Assembly: GCA_021204715.1 (NCBI GenBank)
Contig: JAJPYW010000015.1
Span: forward strand, 1 to 8,159
Origin: Prevotellaceae bacterium
Lineage (GTDB): Bacteria; Bacteroidota; Bacteroidia; Bacteroidales; Bacteroidaceae
Length of the DNA stretch: 8,159 nucleotides
Direction of reading: 5' to 3'
Positions 1 through 6,470 of the stretch are shown here, piece after piece. How positions within the stretch are numbered: the first letter of the stretch is position 1; the number at the start of each line of letters is the position of its first letter. Below the pieces are notes generated by a model. The model was given only the letters and a program-made list of their open reading frames with translations. It was not told where the DNA came from and made no database searches. The translations under genes and the position numbers were made by a program.

Positions 1-17
1 TAACAACAATAACGTGT

Positions 18-55
18 AAAAAAAAACCGTGCAACTTGAAAAATGCACGGTTTTT
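18..55 (-). terminator. Rho-independent terminator of the asnS transcript
   Basis: A perfect 7-bp GC-rich stem (CCGTGCA at 27-33 pairing with TGCACGG at 44-50) encloses a 10-nt loop. The stem is extended by A/T pairs on both sides (22-26 with 51-55). On the minus strand the hairpin is followed by nine T residues (complement of 18-26), and the asnS stop codon lies about 28 nt before it. This is a textbook intrinsic terminator for the leftward purB-rluB-asnS transcript. Five T residues also follow the stem on the plus strand, so it may work in both directions. Confidence 0.9.
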
Positions 56-83
56 GCAGTATAATGGAAGATTTTTCCTCTCT

Positions 84-1487
84 TTAGAACTCTGCGTTGC
101 GCGGTGTGCGGGGGAACGGTATCACGTCGCGTATGTTGGTCATGCCCGTGACGAAGAGCAACAGCCGCTCGAAACCCAAACCGAAGCCGGCGTGGGGGCA
201 GCTGCCGTAACGGCGCGTGTCAAGGTACCACCACATGTCTTTCATGGGGATGTTCAGCTCGTCGATGCGCTTCGTCAGCTTCTCGTAGCTCTCCTCGCGC
301 ACGCTGCCGCCGATAATCTCGCCTATCTGCGGGAAGAGCACGTCGGTGCCCTGCACGGTGCGTCCGTCCTCGTTCTGTTTCATGTAGAAAGCCTTGATTT
401 CTTTGGGGTAGTCCGTCAGGATGACCGGCCGCTTGAAATGCACTTCCACCAAGTAGCGCTCGTGTTCGCTGGCCAAATCGCAGCCCCAATAAACGGGATA
501 CTCAAACTTGTGACCGCCCTTGACGGCCTCTTCCAAGATGCGGATGCCTTCCGTATAGGGCAGGCGCATGAACTCGGTGTCGACCACCTTCTGCAGGCGC
601 GTTATCAGCTCTTTGTCCACCATCTTGTTCAAGAACTCCAAATCGTCCTTGCAGTTGTCCAACGCCCATTTCACGCAATACTTGATGAATTCTTCCTCCA
701 AGTCCATCAATTCGGTCATGTCCATGAAAGCTATTTCGGGCTCTATCATCCAGAACTCGGCCAAGTGGCGGGGTGTGTTGGAATTCTCGGCGCGGAAAGT
801 GGGGCCGAAGGTGTAGATGGCGCCCAATCCTGTGGCGCCGAGCTCGCCTTCCAACTGGCCGGATACGGTCAGGCTGGTCTGCTTGCCGAAGAAATCGTCG
901 TCGTAGATAATGGAACCATTTTCGTCTTTCTTCAAATTGTACAGGTTCTTGGTGGTCACTTGGAACATCTCGCCGGCACCTTCACAGTCGGAGGCCGTGA
1001 TGATGGGCGTGTGGAAATAGAAGAACCCTTTCTGGTGGAAGAAGCTGTGTATGGCGATGGCCATGTGGTGGCGCATGCGGAAAACGGCGCCGAACGTGTT
1101 GGTACGGGGACGCAGGTGGGCCACCTCGCGCAGGAACTCCATGGAATGGCCTTTCTTCTGCAAGGGATAAGTGGAGTCGCACGTGCCCAACACTTCAATC
1201 CCGCGCGCCTGTATCTCGGCTTTTTGGCCGGAGCCTACCGACGCCACCAACACCCCGTTCACACTCAGGCAAGCGCCCGTGGTAATCTCTTTGAGCGACG
1301 CTTCGTCGAAGGCGGCCAAGTCGACTACTATCTGTACGTTGTTGATGGTGGAACCATCGTTCAGCGCGATGAAGTTCACCTGCTTGCTGTCGCGACGGGT
1401 ACGCACCCAGCCTTTCACGTTGACCATCGTGCCGAAATCTTCCCGTTTCAGCAAGTCGACGATCTTTGTCCTACTGATCTTTTCCAT
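84..1487 (-). CDS. asnS: Asparagine--tRNA ligase (AsnRS), class IIb
   Basis: Cytosolic enzyme that charges tRNA-Asn with asparagine using ATP. The 467-residue product has the usual length for bacterial AsnRS. Visible in order: an N-terminal OB-fold anticodon-binding domain (about residues 19-105, including [12 protein letters not shown]); a class II catalytic core with motif 2 at about 231-251 ([15 protein letters not shown], where the FRAE arginine contacts ATP); and motif 3 at 434-441 (GFGLGFER). The C-terminus ends in the conserved [10 protein letters not shown] block at 453-462. The [13 protein letters not shown] form fits AsnRS rather than AspRS. The start ATG lies 23 nt after the stop of the upstream pseudouridine synthase gene, with only a weak AGGA about 10 nt before it, so it is probably cotranscribed with that gene. 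A terminator follows. No lesion is seen. Its presence implies direct asparagine charging of tRNA-Asn. Confidence 0.97.
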   Translation of the reverse strand: MEKISRTKIVDLLKREDFGTMVNVKGWVRTRRDSKQVNFIALNDGSTINNVQIVVDLAAFDEASLKEITTGACLSVNGVLVASVGSGQKAEIQARGIEVLGTCDSTYPLQKKGHSMEFLREVAHLRPRTNTFGAVFRMRHHMAIAIHSFFHQKGFFYFHTPIITASDCEGAGEMFQVTTKNLYNLKKDENGSIIYDDDFFGKQTSLTVSGQLEGELGATGLGAIYTFGPTFRAENSNTPRHLAEFWMIEPEIAFMDMTELMDLEEEFIKYCVKWALDNCKDDLEFLNKMVDKELITRLQKVVDTEFMRLPYTEGIRILEEAVKGGHKFEYPVYWGCDLASEHERYLVEVHFKRPVILTDYPKEIKAFYMKQNEDGRTVQGTDVLFPQIGEIIGGSVREESYEKLTKRIDELNIPMKDMWWYLDTRRYGSCPHAGFGLGFERLLLFVTGMTNIRDVIPFPRTPRNAEF

Positions 1488-1510
1488 ACGGTATTATCCT
1501 GTTATATATG

Positions 1511-3187
1511 TCACTCGAACGAACCCATGCGCAGGAAGTTCACCTCCTGCTCGGTGAGGTAACGCCACTCGCCGCGGCGCAGCCCCTTCTTGGTAAGTCC
1601 GGCGAAGAGCACGCGGTCTAACCTGACTACCTTGTAGCCCAACGACTCGAAGATGCGGCGCACAATGCGGTTCTTGCCGGAATGTATCTCTATGCCCACC
1701 TCGTCTTTCTTGAACTCGTCGGGATAACTGATGGCGTCGGCGTGAATCTCGCCGTCGTCGAGCTGGATGCCCGTGGCTATCTGGTCCATGTCGGCCTTGG
1801 TCAAGTCTTTGTCCAAACGCACGTGATACACTTTCTTCTTCAAGAACTTGGGGTGCGTCAGCTTGGAAGCCAAGTCGCCGTCGTTGGTGAGCAGCAGTAC
1901 GCCGGTGGTGTTGCGGTCCAGCCGTCCTACAGGGTAGATGCGCTCTTGGCAAGCGCCTTTGACCAAGTCCATCACCGTGTGGCGGCCTTGCGGGTCGTCG
2001 GAAGTGGTGACCGTGTCTTTAGGCTTGTTCAGCAGTACATATATCTTGCGCTCGATGGATACCGGCTGGTCATGGAACATCACGGCGTCGCTGCGCTTGA
2101 TTTTCGTACCCAATTCGGTGACGACCTCGCCGTTTACCGACACCACGCCCGCCGTGATGAACTCGTCGGCCTCGCGGCGCGAGCAGATGCCGGCGTTGGC
2201 CAAGAACTTGTTCAAACGGATAGGCTCGTTGGGGTCGGTGAACAGGTCTTTGTATTCCACCGGTTCCCGCTTGACGTTGTACTTGGGACGCTGCGTGTAG
2301 TCGCCTTGACGCCGCATGGGGCGGTTGTAACCATCGGCTTTGTAGCCGTAGTTCCCTTGCCGGTCGCCCGTGTTCTTGTTGAAGCGGGGACGGTAAGGAC
2401 GGTCGTTCCCGGCATTGTTCCCGTAGGGACGCCCGGCATGTTCACCCCCGTTGTTGTAAGCGGGGCGCTCGCCGTCGCCGGCGCTGTAAGGCGTGTGCAT
2501 GGGGCGCTTGTTGCCGTCGGGGTTGAAGCGGGGACGGAAAGGCCGCTCGCCATTCTCTTGGTTGAAGCGGGGGCGGTAAGGCCGCTCGCCCTCGTTGTTG
2601 CCGTAATTGGGACGCATGGGGCGCTCGCCGTTCTCCCGGTTGAAGCGGGGGCGGTATGTCCGTTCCTGGCCGTTGTTGTTGCCATACGTGCGCTCGGCGT
2701 TGTTGCCATACGTGCGCTCGGCGTTGTTGCCATACGTGCGCTCGCCCCTGTTGCCGTAGTTGCGTTCACCGTTGTTGCCATACGTGCGCTCGCCGGTGTT
2801 CATGCGCGGGCGGTCGTTGTTGTAGGGACGCATGGGGCGCTCGCCTTGGTTGGCGTTCGGGTTGAAACGCGGACGGTAGGGACGGTCGCCGCTGTAGGTG
2901 CGCTGCACCCGTTCACCGCTTTCACTGTTGAATCTGGGACGGTAAGGACGCGCGCCGTTTTCCCGGTTGTACGGGCGGCTGTAGTTTCCTTCCTTGTCGG
3001 TTGTACGGCCGTTGCGGTCAGACTGATAACCACTACGCTCGGATTGATAACCATTACGCTCGGATTGATAACCATTACGTTCGGATTGATTGCCATCATG
3101 GTCGGGCTGGTTGCCCTCATGGCTGCCGCCTTCGTTCCCTTCGCTTGTAGAAGAGGCGTCGCGCCAAGTTTCATTCTCTGTACTCAT
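1511..3187 (-). CDS. RsuA/RluB-family rRNA pseudouridine synthase with long repetitive N-terminal tail
   Basis: Predicted to isomerise a uridine in ribosomal RNA to pseudouridine. RluB-type members act on the 23S rRNA (E. coli U2605), but the exact site here is inferred from family only. Of 558 residues, the enzyme is about 322-558. It begins with an S4 RNA-binding domain (about 322-369, IRLNKFLANAGICSRREAD) and continues with the catalytic domain holding GRLDRNTTG at 421-429, where D424 is the expected catalytic aspartate. It closes with KNRIVRRIFESLGY at 505-518. Residues 1 to about 315 are low-complexity, rich in Arg, Asn, Gly, Tyr and Pro. They contain four QSERNGY-like heptads (34-61), five GERTYGNN-like octads (132-171) and six scattered YRPRFN-type motifs. 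This tail more than doubles the protein relative to E. coli RluB (about 290 residues) and is probably disordered and RNA-binding. The ATG at the start of the tail is used because the frame is open and compositionally continuous from there. It sits between purB and asnS on the same strand. Confidence 0.93.
   Translation of the reverse strand: MSTENETWRDASSTSEGNEGGSHEGNQPDHDGNQSERNGYQSERNGYQSERSGYQSDRNGRTTDKEGNYSRPYNRENGARPYRPRFNSESGERVQRTYSGDRPYRPRFNPNANQGERPMRPYNNDRPRMNTGERTYGNNGERNYGNRGERTYGNNAERTYGNNAERTYGNNNGQERTYRPRFNRENGERPMRPNYGNNEGERPYRPRFNQENGERPFRPRFNPDGNKRPMHTPYSAGDGERPAYNNGGEHAGRPYGNNAGNDRPYRPRFNKNTGDRQGNYGYKADGYNRPMRRQGDYTQRPKYNVKREPVEYKDLFTDPNEPIRLNKFLANAGICSRREADEFITAGVVSVNGEVVTELGTKIKRSDAVMFHDQPVSIERKIYVLLNKPKDTVTTSDDPQGRHTVMDLVKGACQERIYPVGRLDRNTTGVLLLTNDGDLASKLTHPKFLKKKVYHVRLDKDLTKADMDQIATGIQLDDGEIHADAISYPDEFKKDEVGIEIHSGKNRIVRRIFESLGYKVVRLDRVLFAGLTKKGLRRGEWRYLTEQEVNFLRMGSFE
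2675..2794 (-). repeat. Five 24-bp tandem repeats inside the pseudouridine synthase gene
   Basis: Five adjacent 24-bp units encode GERTYGNN, GERNYGNR, GERTYGNN, AERTYGNN and AERTYGNN (residues 132-171). The two leftmost units on the plus strand are identical as DNA, and a third differs only at its edge, so the array has been amplified or homogenised recently. The unit is a multiple of three, so gain or loss of copies changes the tail length without a frameshift. Confidence 0.9.
3005..3088 (-). repeat. Four 21-bp tandem repeats near the 5' end of the pseudouridine synthase gene
   Basis: Four adjacent 21-bp units encode QSERNGY, QSERNGY, QSERSGY and QSDRNGR (residues 34-61). DNA identity between units is high, with a few substitutions. 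As with the 24-bp array, the period keeps the reading frame, so copy number can vary without loss of function. Confidence 0.88.
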
Positions 3188-3222
3188 GTCTTTTCTAATA
3201 ATAAAATTGTAAATCTGTTGAC

Positions 3223-3234
3223 GACCTCACGGTC
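3223..3234 (-). other. Small GNRA-capped hairpin upstream of the pseudouridine synthase start
   Basis: On the minus strand the RNA would read GACC-GUGA-GGUC, a 4-bp stem closed by a GUGA (GNRA-type) tetraloop, with one further U-G pair possible. It ends about 36 nt before the start codon. A competing pairing, TTGAC (3218-3222) with GTCAA (3232-3236), is also possible. It is short and may be chance. Confidence 0.3.
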
Positions 3235-3254
3235 AATCCCTTAAAATCTCACCC

Positions 3255-3276
3255 ACCGGCCTGTTGCTTGGCCGGT
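3255..3276 (-). other. GC-rich hairpin in the purB to pseudouridine synthase spacer
   Basis: A perfect 7-bp stem, ACCGGCC (3255-3261) with GGCCGGT (3270-3276), encloses an 8-nt loop. Neither strand has a proper T-run after it; the minus strand continues GGGTGAGATTTTAA. It is therefore a weak candidate terminator for purB and an equally good candidate for a structured leader of the downstream gene. The stem is clear, but its role is not. Confidence 0.4.
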
Positions 3277-3301
3277 ACACGTAGTCATCTAAGATGTTTG
3301 T

Positions 3302-3343
3302 TTGATGTTTTTTCTCTTTTTATAATTGATGTTTTTCTCTTTT
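3302..3343 (-). repeat. Imperfect A-rich direct repeat in the purB to pseudouridine synthase spacer
   Basis: On the plus strand TTGATG-T6-CTC-T5 (3302-3321) is repeated 24 nt on as TTGATG-T5-CTC-T4 (3326-3343). As minus-strand RNA this is two A-rich stretches of the type AAAAGAGAAAAACAUCAA. No reading frame covers it. It could be an unstructured spacer, a protein-binding site or simple replication slippage. Confidence 0.5.
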
Positions 3344-3397
3344 CCCTTGTTGAAAGCATGCGCTTTGCCGTTTCCCCGCCTTTAATGGGCGCACTTT

Positions 3398-4744
3398 CTA
3401 CATGCCCGTGTAGTTCTGCGGGGTGATGGCGCGCAATTCCCGTTTTACCTCTTCTTTAATGTTCAATTCCTCGATGAACTGCTTGATGGCACTTTCCGTG
3501 ACGGCTTGGTTGGTGCGTGTGAGCGCCTTCAACGCCTCGTAAGGATGCGGGTAGCCCTCCCTTCTCAAAATGGTTTGAATGGCTTCGGCCACCACGCTCC
3601 AGCAGTTGTTCAAGTCGCGGTCTATGGCCGTGCGGTTCAGCAGCAGCTTGCGCAAGCCCTTCAACGAGCTCTGTATGGCGATGACGGTGTGTCCGAAAGG
3701 CACGCCGATGTTGCGCAGCACGGTCGAGTCGGTCAAGTCACGTTGCAGACGCGATACAGGCAGCTTCTCCGATAGTTGTCTCAACACGGCATTGGCCATG
3801 CCCAAGTTTCCTTCAGCATTCTCGAAGTCGATGGGATTCACCTTGTGCGGCATGGCGCTGGAACCCACCTCGCCGGACTTTATCTGTTGTTTGAAGTACT
3901 CCATGGAGATGTATTGCCAGAAGTCGCGGTTCATGTCTATCATTATGGTGTTCACCCGCTTCATGGTGTCGAAGAGGGCGGCCAAGTTGTCGTAGTTGGA
4001 TATCTGCGTGGTGTAAGCCTCGCGTTGCAAGCCCAATTTACCGGCCACGAAGCTATCGCCGAAAGCCTTCCAGTCGATAGCGGGATAAGCCACGTGGTGG
4101 GCGTTGAAGTTGCCCGTGGCGCCGCCGAACTTGGCCGTGACAGGACATGCCTGCATCATTGCTATCTGGCGTTCCAAGCGGTAAGCGAACACCTTTATCT
4201 CTTTTCCCAAACGGGTAGGCGAGGCGGGCTGGCCGTGCGTGCGCGCCAACATGGGAATGTCGGCCCATGCTTCGGCATAGCGCTCCAATTGGGCTATGAG
4301 CTCTTTCAGTTGCGGGTAGTAGACCTGTTCCAACGCCTCTTTCACCGACAAGGGCACCGCCGTGTTGTTGATGTCTTGCGACGTCAGGCCGAAGTGGATG
4401 AACTCCTTGTAAGCGGCCAATCCCGGTATGCGGTCGAACCGCTCCTTCAGGAAATACTCCACCGCCTTGACGTCGTGGTTGGTGACGCTTTCAATCTCCT
4501 TGACGCATTTGGCGTCGGCCAAAGAGAAGTTGCGGTAGATGTCCCTGAGCTGTTCAAAAGCCGCCGCGTCCACCCCTTGCAACTCGGGCAGAGGCAGTCC
4601 GCACAAAGTGATGAAGTACTCCACTTCCACTTGCACACGGTACTTTATAAGCGCGTATTCCGAGAAATAAGCGGCCAAAACAGCGGCCTTACCTCTGTAG
4701 CGGCCGTCGATCGGAGAGATGGCAGTAAGCGCGTCAAGTTCCAT
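3398..4744 (-). CDS. purB: Adenylosuccinate lyase
   Basis: Cytosolic lyase of the fumarase/aspartase superfamily. It acts twice in purine synthesis, converting SAICAR to AICAR and adenylosuccinate to AMP, releasing fumarate each time. The 448-residue product matches the usual bacterial length (about 430-460). Features seen: N-terminal ISPIDGRYRGK (9-19); TSQDINNTA (121-129); RTHGQPASP (168-176) with H170 as the expected catalytic histidine; and the superfamily signature GSSAMPHKVNP (294-304) on the mobile loop, where S295 is the expected catalytic serine by analogy with E. coli PurB. The ISPIDGRYR opening and the QRDLTDS segment (334-340) fit the E. coli-like PurB subgroup. The start ATG lies 32 nt from a TACCTTTG promoter element. 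It is the first gene of the leftward cluster and is divergent from the lipoprotein gene. No lesion is seen. Confidence 0.97.
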   Translation of the reverse strand: MELDALTAISPIDGRYRGKAAVLAAYFSEYALIKYRVQVEVEYFITLCGLPLPELQGVDAAAFEQLRDIYRNFSLADAKCVKEIESVTNHDVKAVEYFLKERFDRIPGLAAYKEFIHFGLTSQDINNTAVPLSVKEALEQVYYPQLKELIAQLERYAEAWADIPMLARTHGQPASPTRLGKEIKVFAYRLERQIAMMQACPVTAKFGGATGNFNAHHVAYPAIDWKAFGDSFVAGKLGLQREAYTTQISNYDNLAALFDTMKRVNTIMIDMNRDFWQYISMEYFKQQIKSGEVGSSAMPHKVNPIDFENAEGNLGMANAVLRQLSEKLPVSRLQRDLTDSTVLRNIGVPFGHTVIAIQSSLKGLRKLLLNRTAIDRDLNNCWSVVAEAIQTILRREGYPHPYEALKALTRTNQAVTESAIKQFIEELNIKEEVKRELRAITPQNYTGM

Positions 4745-4776
4745 ACCTTCTATCTAATGAAGTCTTTTTACCGTGG

Positions 4777-4784
4777 CAAAGGTA
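4777..4784 (-). promoter_or_regulatory. Candidate Bacteroidales -7 promoter element for purB
   Basis: The minus strand reads TACCTTTG, an exact match to the Bacteroidales sigma-ABfr -7 consensus TAnnTTTG. It lies 32 nt upstream of the purB ATG, leaving a leader of about 25 nt. No clear TTTG -33 box is found 19-21 nt further upstream, so the call rests on the -7 element and position. Confidence 0.6.
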
Positions 4785-4870
4785 CGTATTTTTTTCAAGT
4801 ATCTATGTAATTGATTAGAATTTCACTGTCGATTTTTCGTTTTTCATGCCGTGGGTTCATCAATAAGTTT

Positions 4871-4878
4871 TATATTTG
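4871..4878 (+). promoter_or_regulatory. Candidate Bacteroidales -7 promoter element for the rightward operon
   Basis: TATATTTG matches TAnnTTTG exactly and ends 49 nt before the lipoprotein ATG, giving a leader of roughly 40 nt. A good -33 TTTG is not seen at the expected spacing; the nearest candidate is TTTC at 4842-4845, about 25 nt away. It probably drives the lipoprotein-rsmG-hydrolase-gcvP cluster. Confidence 0.6.
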
Positions 4879-4883
4879 CAACT

Positions 4884-4898
4884 AAGAAAATGTTTCTT
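4884..4898 (+). promoter_or_regulatory. 15-bp dyad near the expected rightward transcription start
   Basis: AAGAAA-ATG-TTTCTT is a perfect 6-bp inverted repeat with a 3-nt centre, beginning 6 nt after the -7 element. This places it at or just past the predicted transcription start. It could be an operator or a short leader hairpin. It is AT-rich and short, so chance is not excluded. Confidence 0.3.
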
Positions 4899-4927
4899 GC
4901 AATATAGTTTGATAAATAAAAGGCGAT

Positions 4928-5776
4928 ATGAGAAAGCAATTTGTCAGCTTGTTCCTCCTTCCGCTTATAGCAAGTGGATTTTTATTCTCTTGCAATAGCA
5001 ACATGGACAAACGTACCGGGGCGTTGACATTCGACAGCATCCGGGTGAACCGCACCACCCATCTCTTCGGCGATACGGCCAAGCCGGCTGCCAACCTCGA
5101 GTTGAGTTTGGTCTACGCCGTCAAATCATCAGATGATTCCTTGAAGACGCGGGTGAACCGCTCCCTGCTCTGCTTCGCGTTGGGCAACGCCTACGGCGCC
5201 ATGGCGCCCGAAGAGGCGGTGGAACGCTACGCCGACAAGTACGCCATGCAGTACCGCGAAGACTTGGAGCCCATGTTCTTGAAAGACGTGGAAGAGGAGG
5301 GCGACATGGACATCGAGGGGTGGTACTCCTACTACAAGACGCTCACGGGCAGCGTGCAATGCTATTCGGGCCACCTGCTCACCTACCGCTTGGACTACGA
5401 AGAGTACACCGGCGGGGCGCACGGCATCTACATGACCACCTACCTGAATGTAGACCTGCTCACGCTTACCCCCGTGCGCTTGGACGACCTCTTTGCCGAC
5501 GGTTACGAGCCGGCGTTGACCGACCTTATTTGGAACCAGCTCATGGCCGACAACCACGTAACCACCCACGAAGAGCTGCAGGACATGGGCTACGCGCTCG
5601 GCGGAGACCTGCAACCCACGGGCAACTTCTACCTTGACAAAGCGGGCGTCACCTTTTATTATAATGTGTACGACATAGCCCCGTATGTCATGGGGCCCAC
5701 CCGCATCACCCTGCCTTACGAGGTGCTGCAACCCCTGTTGGACGACAAGAAAGGCGCGGTCGCTTCCGCAAGGTAG
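4928..5776 (+). CDS. DUF3298 (RsiV-like) domain lipoprotein
   Basis: Predicted lipid-anchored envelope protein of unknown function, 282 residues. The N-terminus is a type II signal peptide: basic MRKQ, hydrophobic core 5-20, then LFSC with C22 as the lipidated cysteine. Phe at -2 is unusual but tolerated in Bacteroidota. Residues after C22 (NSNMDKRTG) lack the acidic run of the Bacteroidota surface-export signal, so a periplasm-facing location is more likely. The mature part shows the DUF3298 pattern YTGGAHGIYMTTYLNVD (160-176), VRLDDLF (183-189) and a final NVYDIAPYVMGPTRITLPYEVL segment (246-267, in part). The part before it resembles the DUF4163 region often paired with DUF3298. In Bacillus RsiV the DUF3298 domain binds lysozyme, but nothing here shows that activity, and no transmembrane anti-sigma segment is present. 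AAAGG lies 4 nt before the ATG. It is the first gene of the rightward cluster, 21 nt before rsmG. Confidence 0.85.
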   Translation: MRKQFVSLFLLPLIASGFLFSCNSNMDKRTGALTFDSIRVNRTTHLFGDTAKPAANLELSLVYAVKSSDDSLKTRVNRSLLCFALGNAYGAMAPEEAVERYADKYAMQYREDLEPMFLKDVEEEGDMDIEGWYSYYKTLTGSVQCYSGHLLTYRLDYEEYTGGAHGIYMTTYLNVDLLTLTPVRLDDLFADGYEPALTDLIWNQLMADNHVTTHEELQDMGYALGGDLQPTGNFYLDKAGVTFYYNVYDIAPYVMGPTRITLPYEVLQPLLDDKKGAVASAR

Positions 5777-5797
5777 TCACTTCTATACCTTTCCGGC

Positions 5798-6418
5798 ATG
5801 GAACTCCTCATGAAATACTTCCCCGGCCTGACCGAGCTTCAGCAACGGCAATTTGCCGCCTTGCAAGGGCTTTATGAAGATTGGAACGCCAAAATCAACG
5901 TCATCTCCCGCAAGGACATCGGCAACCTGTACGAGCGCCATGTGCTCCATTCATTGGGCATCGCCAAGGTCATCAACTTCCGTGCAGGTACCGCCGTGAT
6001 GGACTTGGGCACGGGTGGCGGATTCCCCGGCATACCCTTGGCCATCCTCTTCCCCGAGGTGTTGTTTCACTTGGTAGACAGCACCGGAAAGAAGCTGCGC
6101 GTGGCCGCCGAAGTAGCCGCGGCCATAGGGCTTGCCAACACCACCTTCCGCCACGAACGCGCCGAGGAAGAGAAAGGAACCTTCGATTTCGTGGTGAGCC
6201 GTGCCGTCATGCCCGTGGCCGACTTGCTTAAAGTCACCCGCAAGAACCGCTCCCCGCGCCAGCAGAACGCCCTGCCCAACGGCATCATCTGCCTGAAAGG
6301 AGGCGACCTGCAAGCCGAAGTGCGTCCCTTTGAAAGCCGGGCTGTGGTGTGGGAGCTTTCCACTTTCTTCCGGGAGCCCTTCTTCCAGACCAAGAAGGTG
6401 CTTTACATAGCTTACTGA
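5798..6418 (+). CDS. rsmG: 16S rRNA (guanine-527 N7)-methyltransferase
   Basis: SAM-dependent enzyme that methylates N7 of G527 (E. coli numbering) in the 530 loop of 16S rRNA. In other bacteria its loss gives low-level streptomycin resistance. The 206-residue length is typical. Visible: NVISRKD (34-40) and the HVLHSLG block (48-54), both hallmarks of RsmG; SAM motif I VMDLGTGGGFPGIPLA (67-82); HLVDSTGKK (91-99), where the acidic residue should contact SAM ribose; FVVSRAV (131-137); and LPNGIICLKGG (159-169). The first ATG is preferred because MELLMKYFP matches the usual Bacteroidales opening as I remember it; a second ATG at codon 5 (5810) is possible. It follows the lipoprotein by 21 nt and precedes the hydrolase by 52 nt, with no terminator visible, so it is probably part of one transcript. 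Confidence 0.95.
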   Translation: MELLMKYFPGLTELQQRQFAALQGLYEDWNAKINVISRKDIGNLYERHVLHSLGIAKVINFRAGTAVMDLGTGGGFPGIPLAILFPEVLFHLVDSTGKKLRVAAEVAAAIGLANTTFRHERAEEEKGTFDFVVSRAVMPVADLLKVTRKNRSPRQQNALPNGIICLKGGDLQAEVRPFESRAVVWELSTFFREPFFQTKKVLYIAY

Positions 6419-6470
6419 CACTGATAAAACAACCGGCGCATCACCCATAACCATCTATCCATTACACCCC

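Noticed and set aside
36..1562. Plus-strand open frame of 508 codons opposite asnS
   Set aside because: It is the antisense shadow of a fully recognisable AsnRS gene, shows no known motif, and begins inside the asnS terminator. GC-rich third positions in asnS keep the opposite frame free of stops.
2212..2781. Thr/Ala-rich minus-strand frame of 189 codons resembling a mucin-like protein
   Set aside because: It is a frame-shifted reading of the repetitive tail region of the pseudouridine synthase; its composition comes from the repeats.
2500..3090. Possible CRISPR array or intergenic repeat cluster, because of regularly spaced similar segments
   Set aside because: The repeats are contiguous or irregularly spaced, lie in frame within one protein, and have no unique spacers of constant length.
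1682..3244. Plus-strand open frame of 520 codons opposite the pseudouridine synthase, with its own Ala/Val-rich repeats
   Set aside because: The repeats are the antisense reading of the 21-bp and 24-bp arrays, and the minus-strand frame contains an intact S4 domain and catalytic motif. Tandem repeats with periods divisible by three open all frames together.
3255..3276. Firm Rho-independent terminator after purB
   Set aside because: The stem is good but no T-run follows on the minus strand and it lies over 120 nt past the stop codon, so it is kept only as a hairpin of unknown role.
3776..4810. Plus-strand open frame of 344 codons opposite purB
   Set aside because: It covers conserved PurB coding sequence and the purB promoter, and has no recognisable domain.
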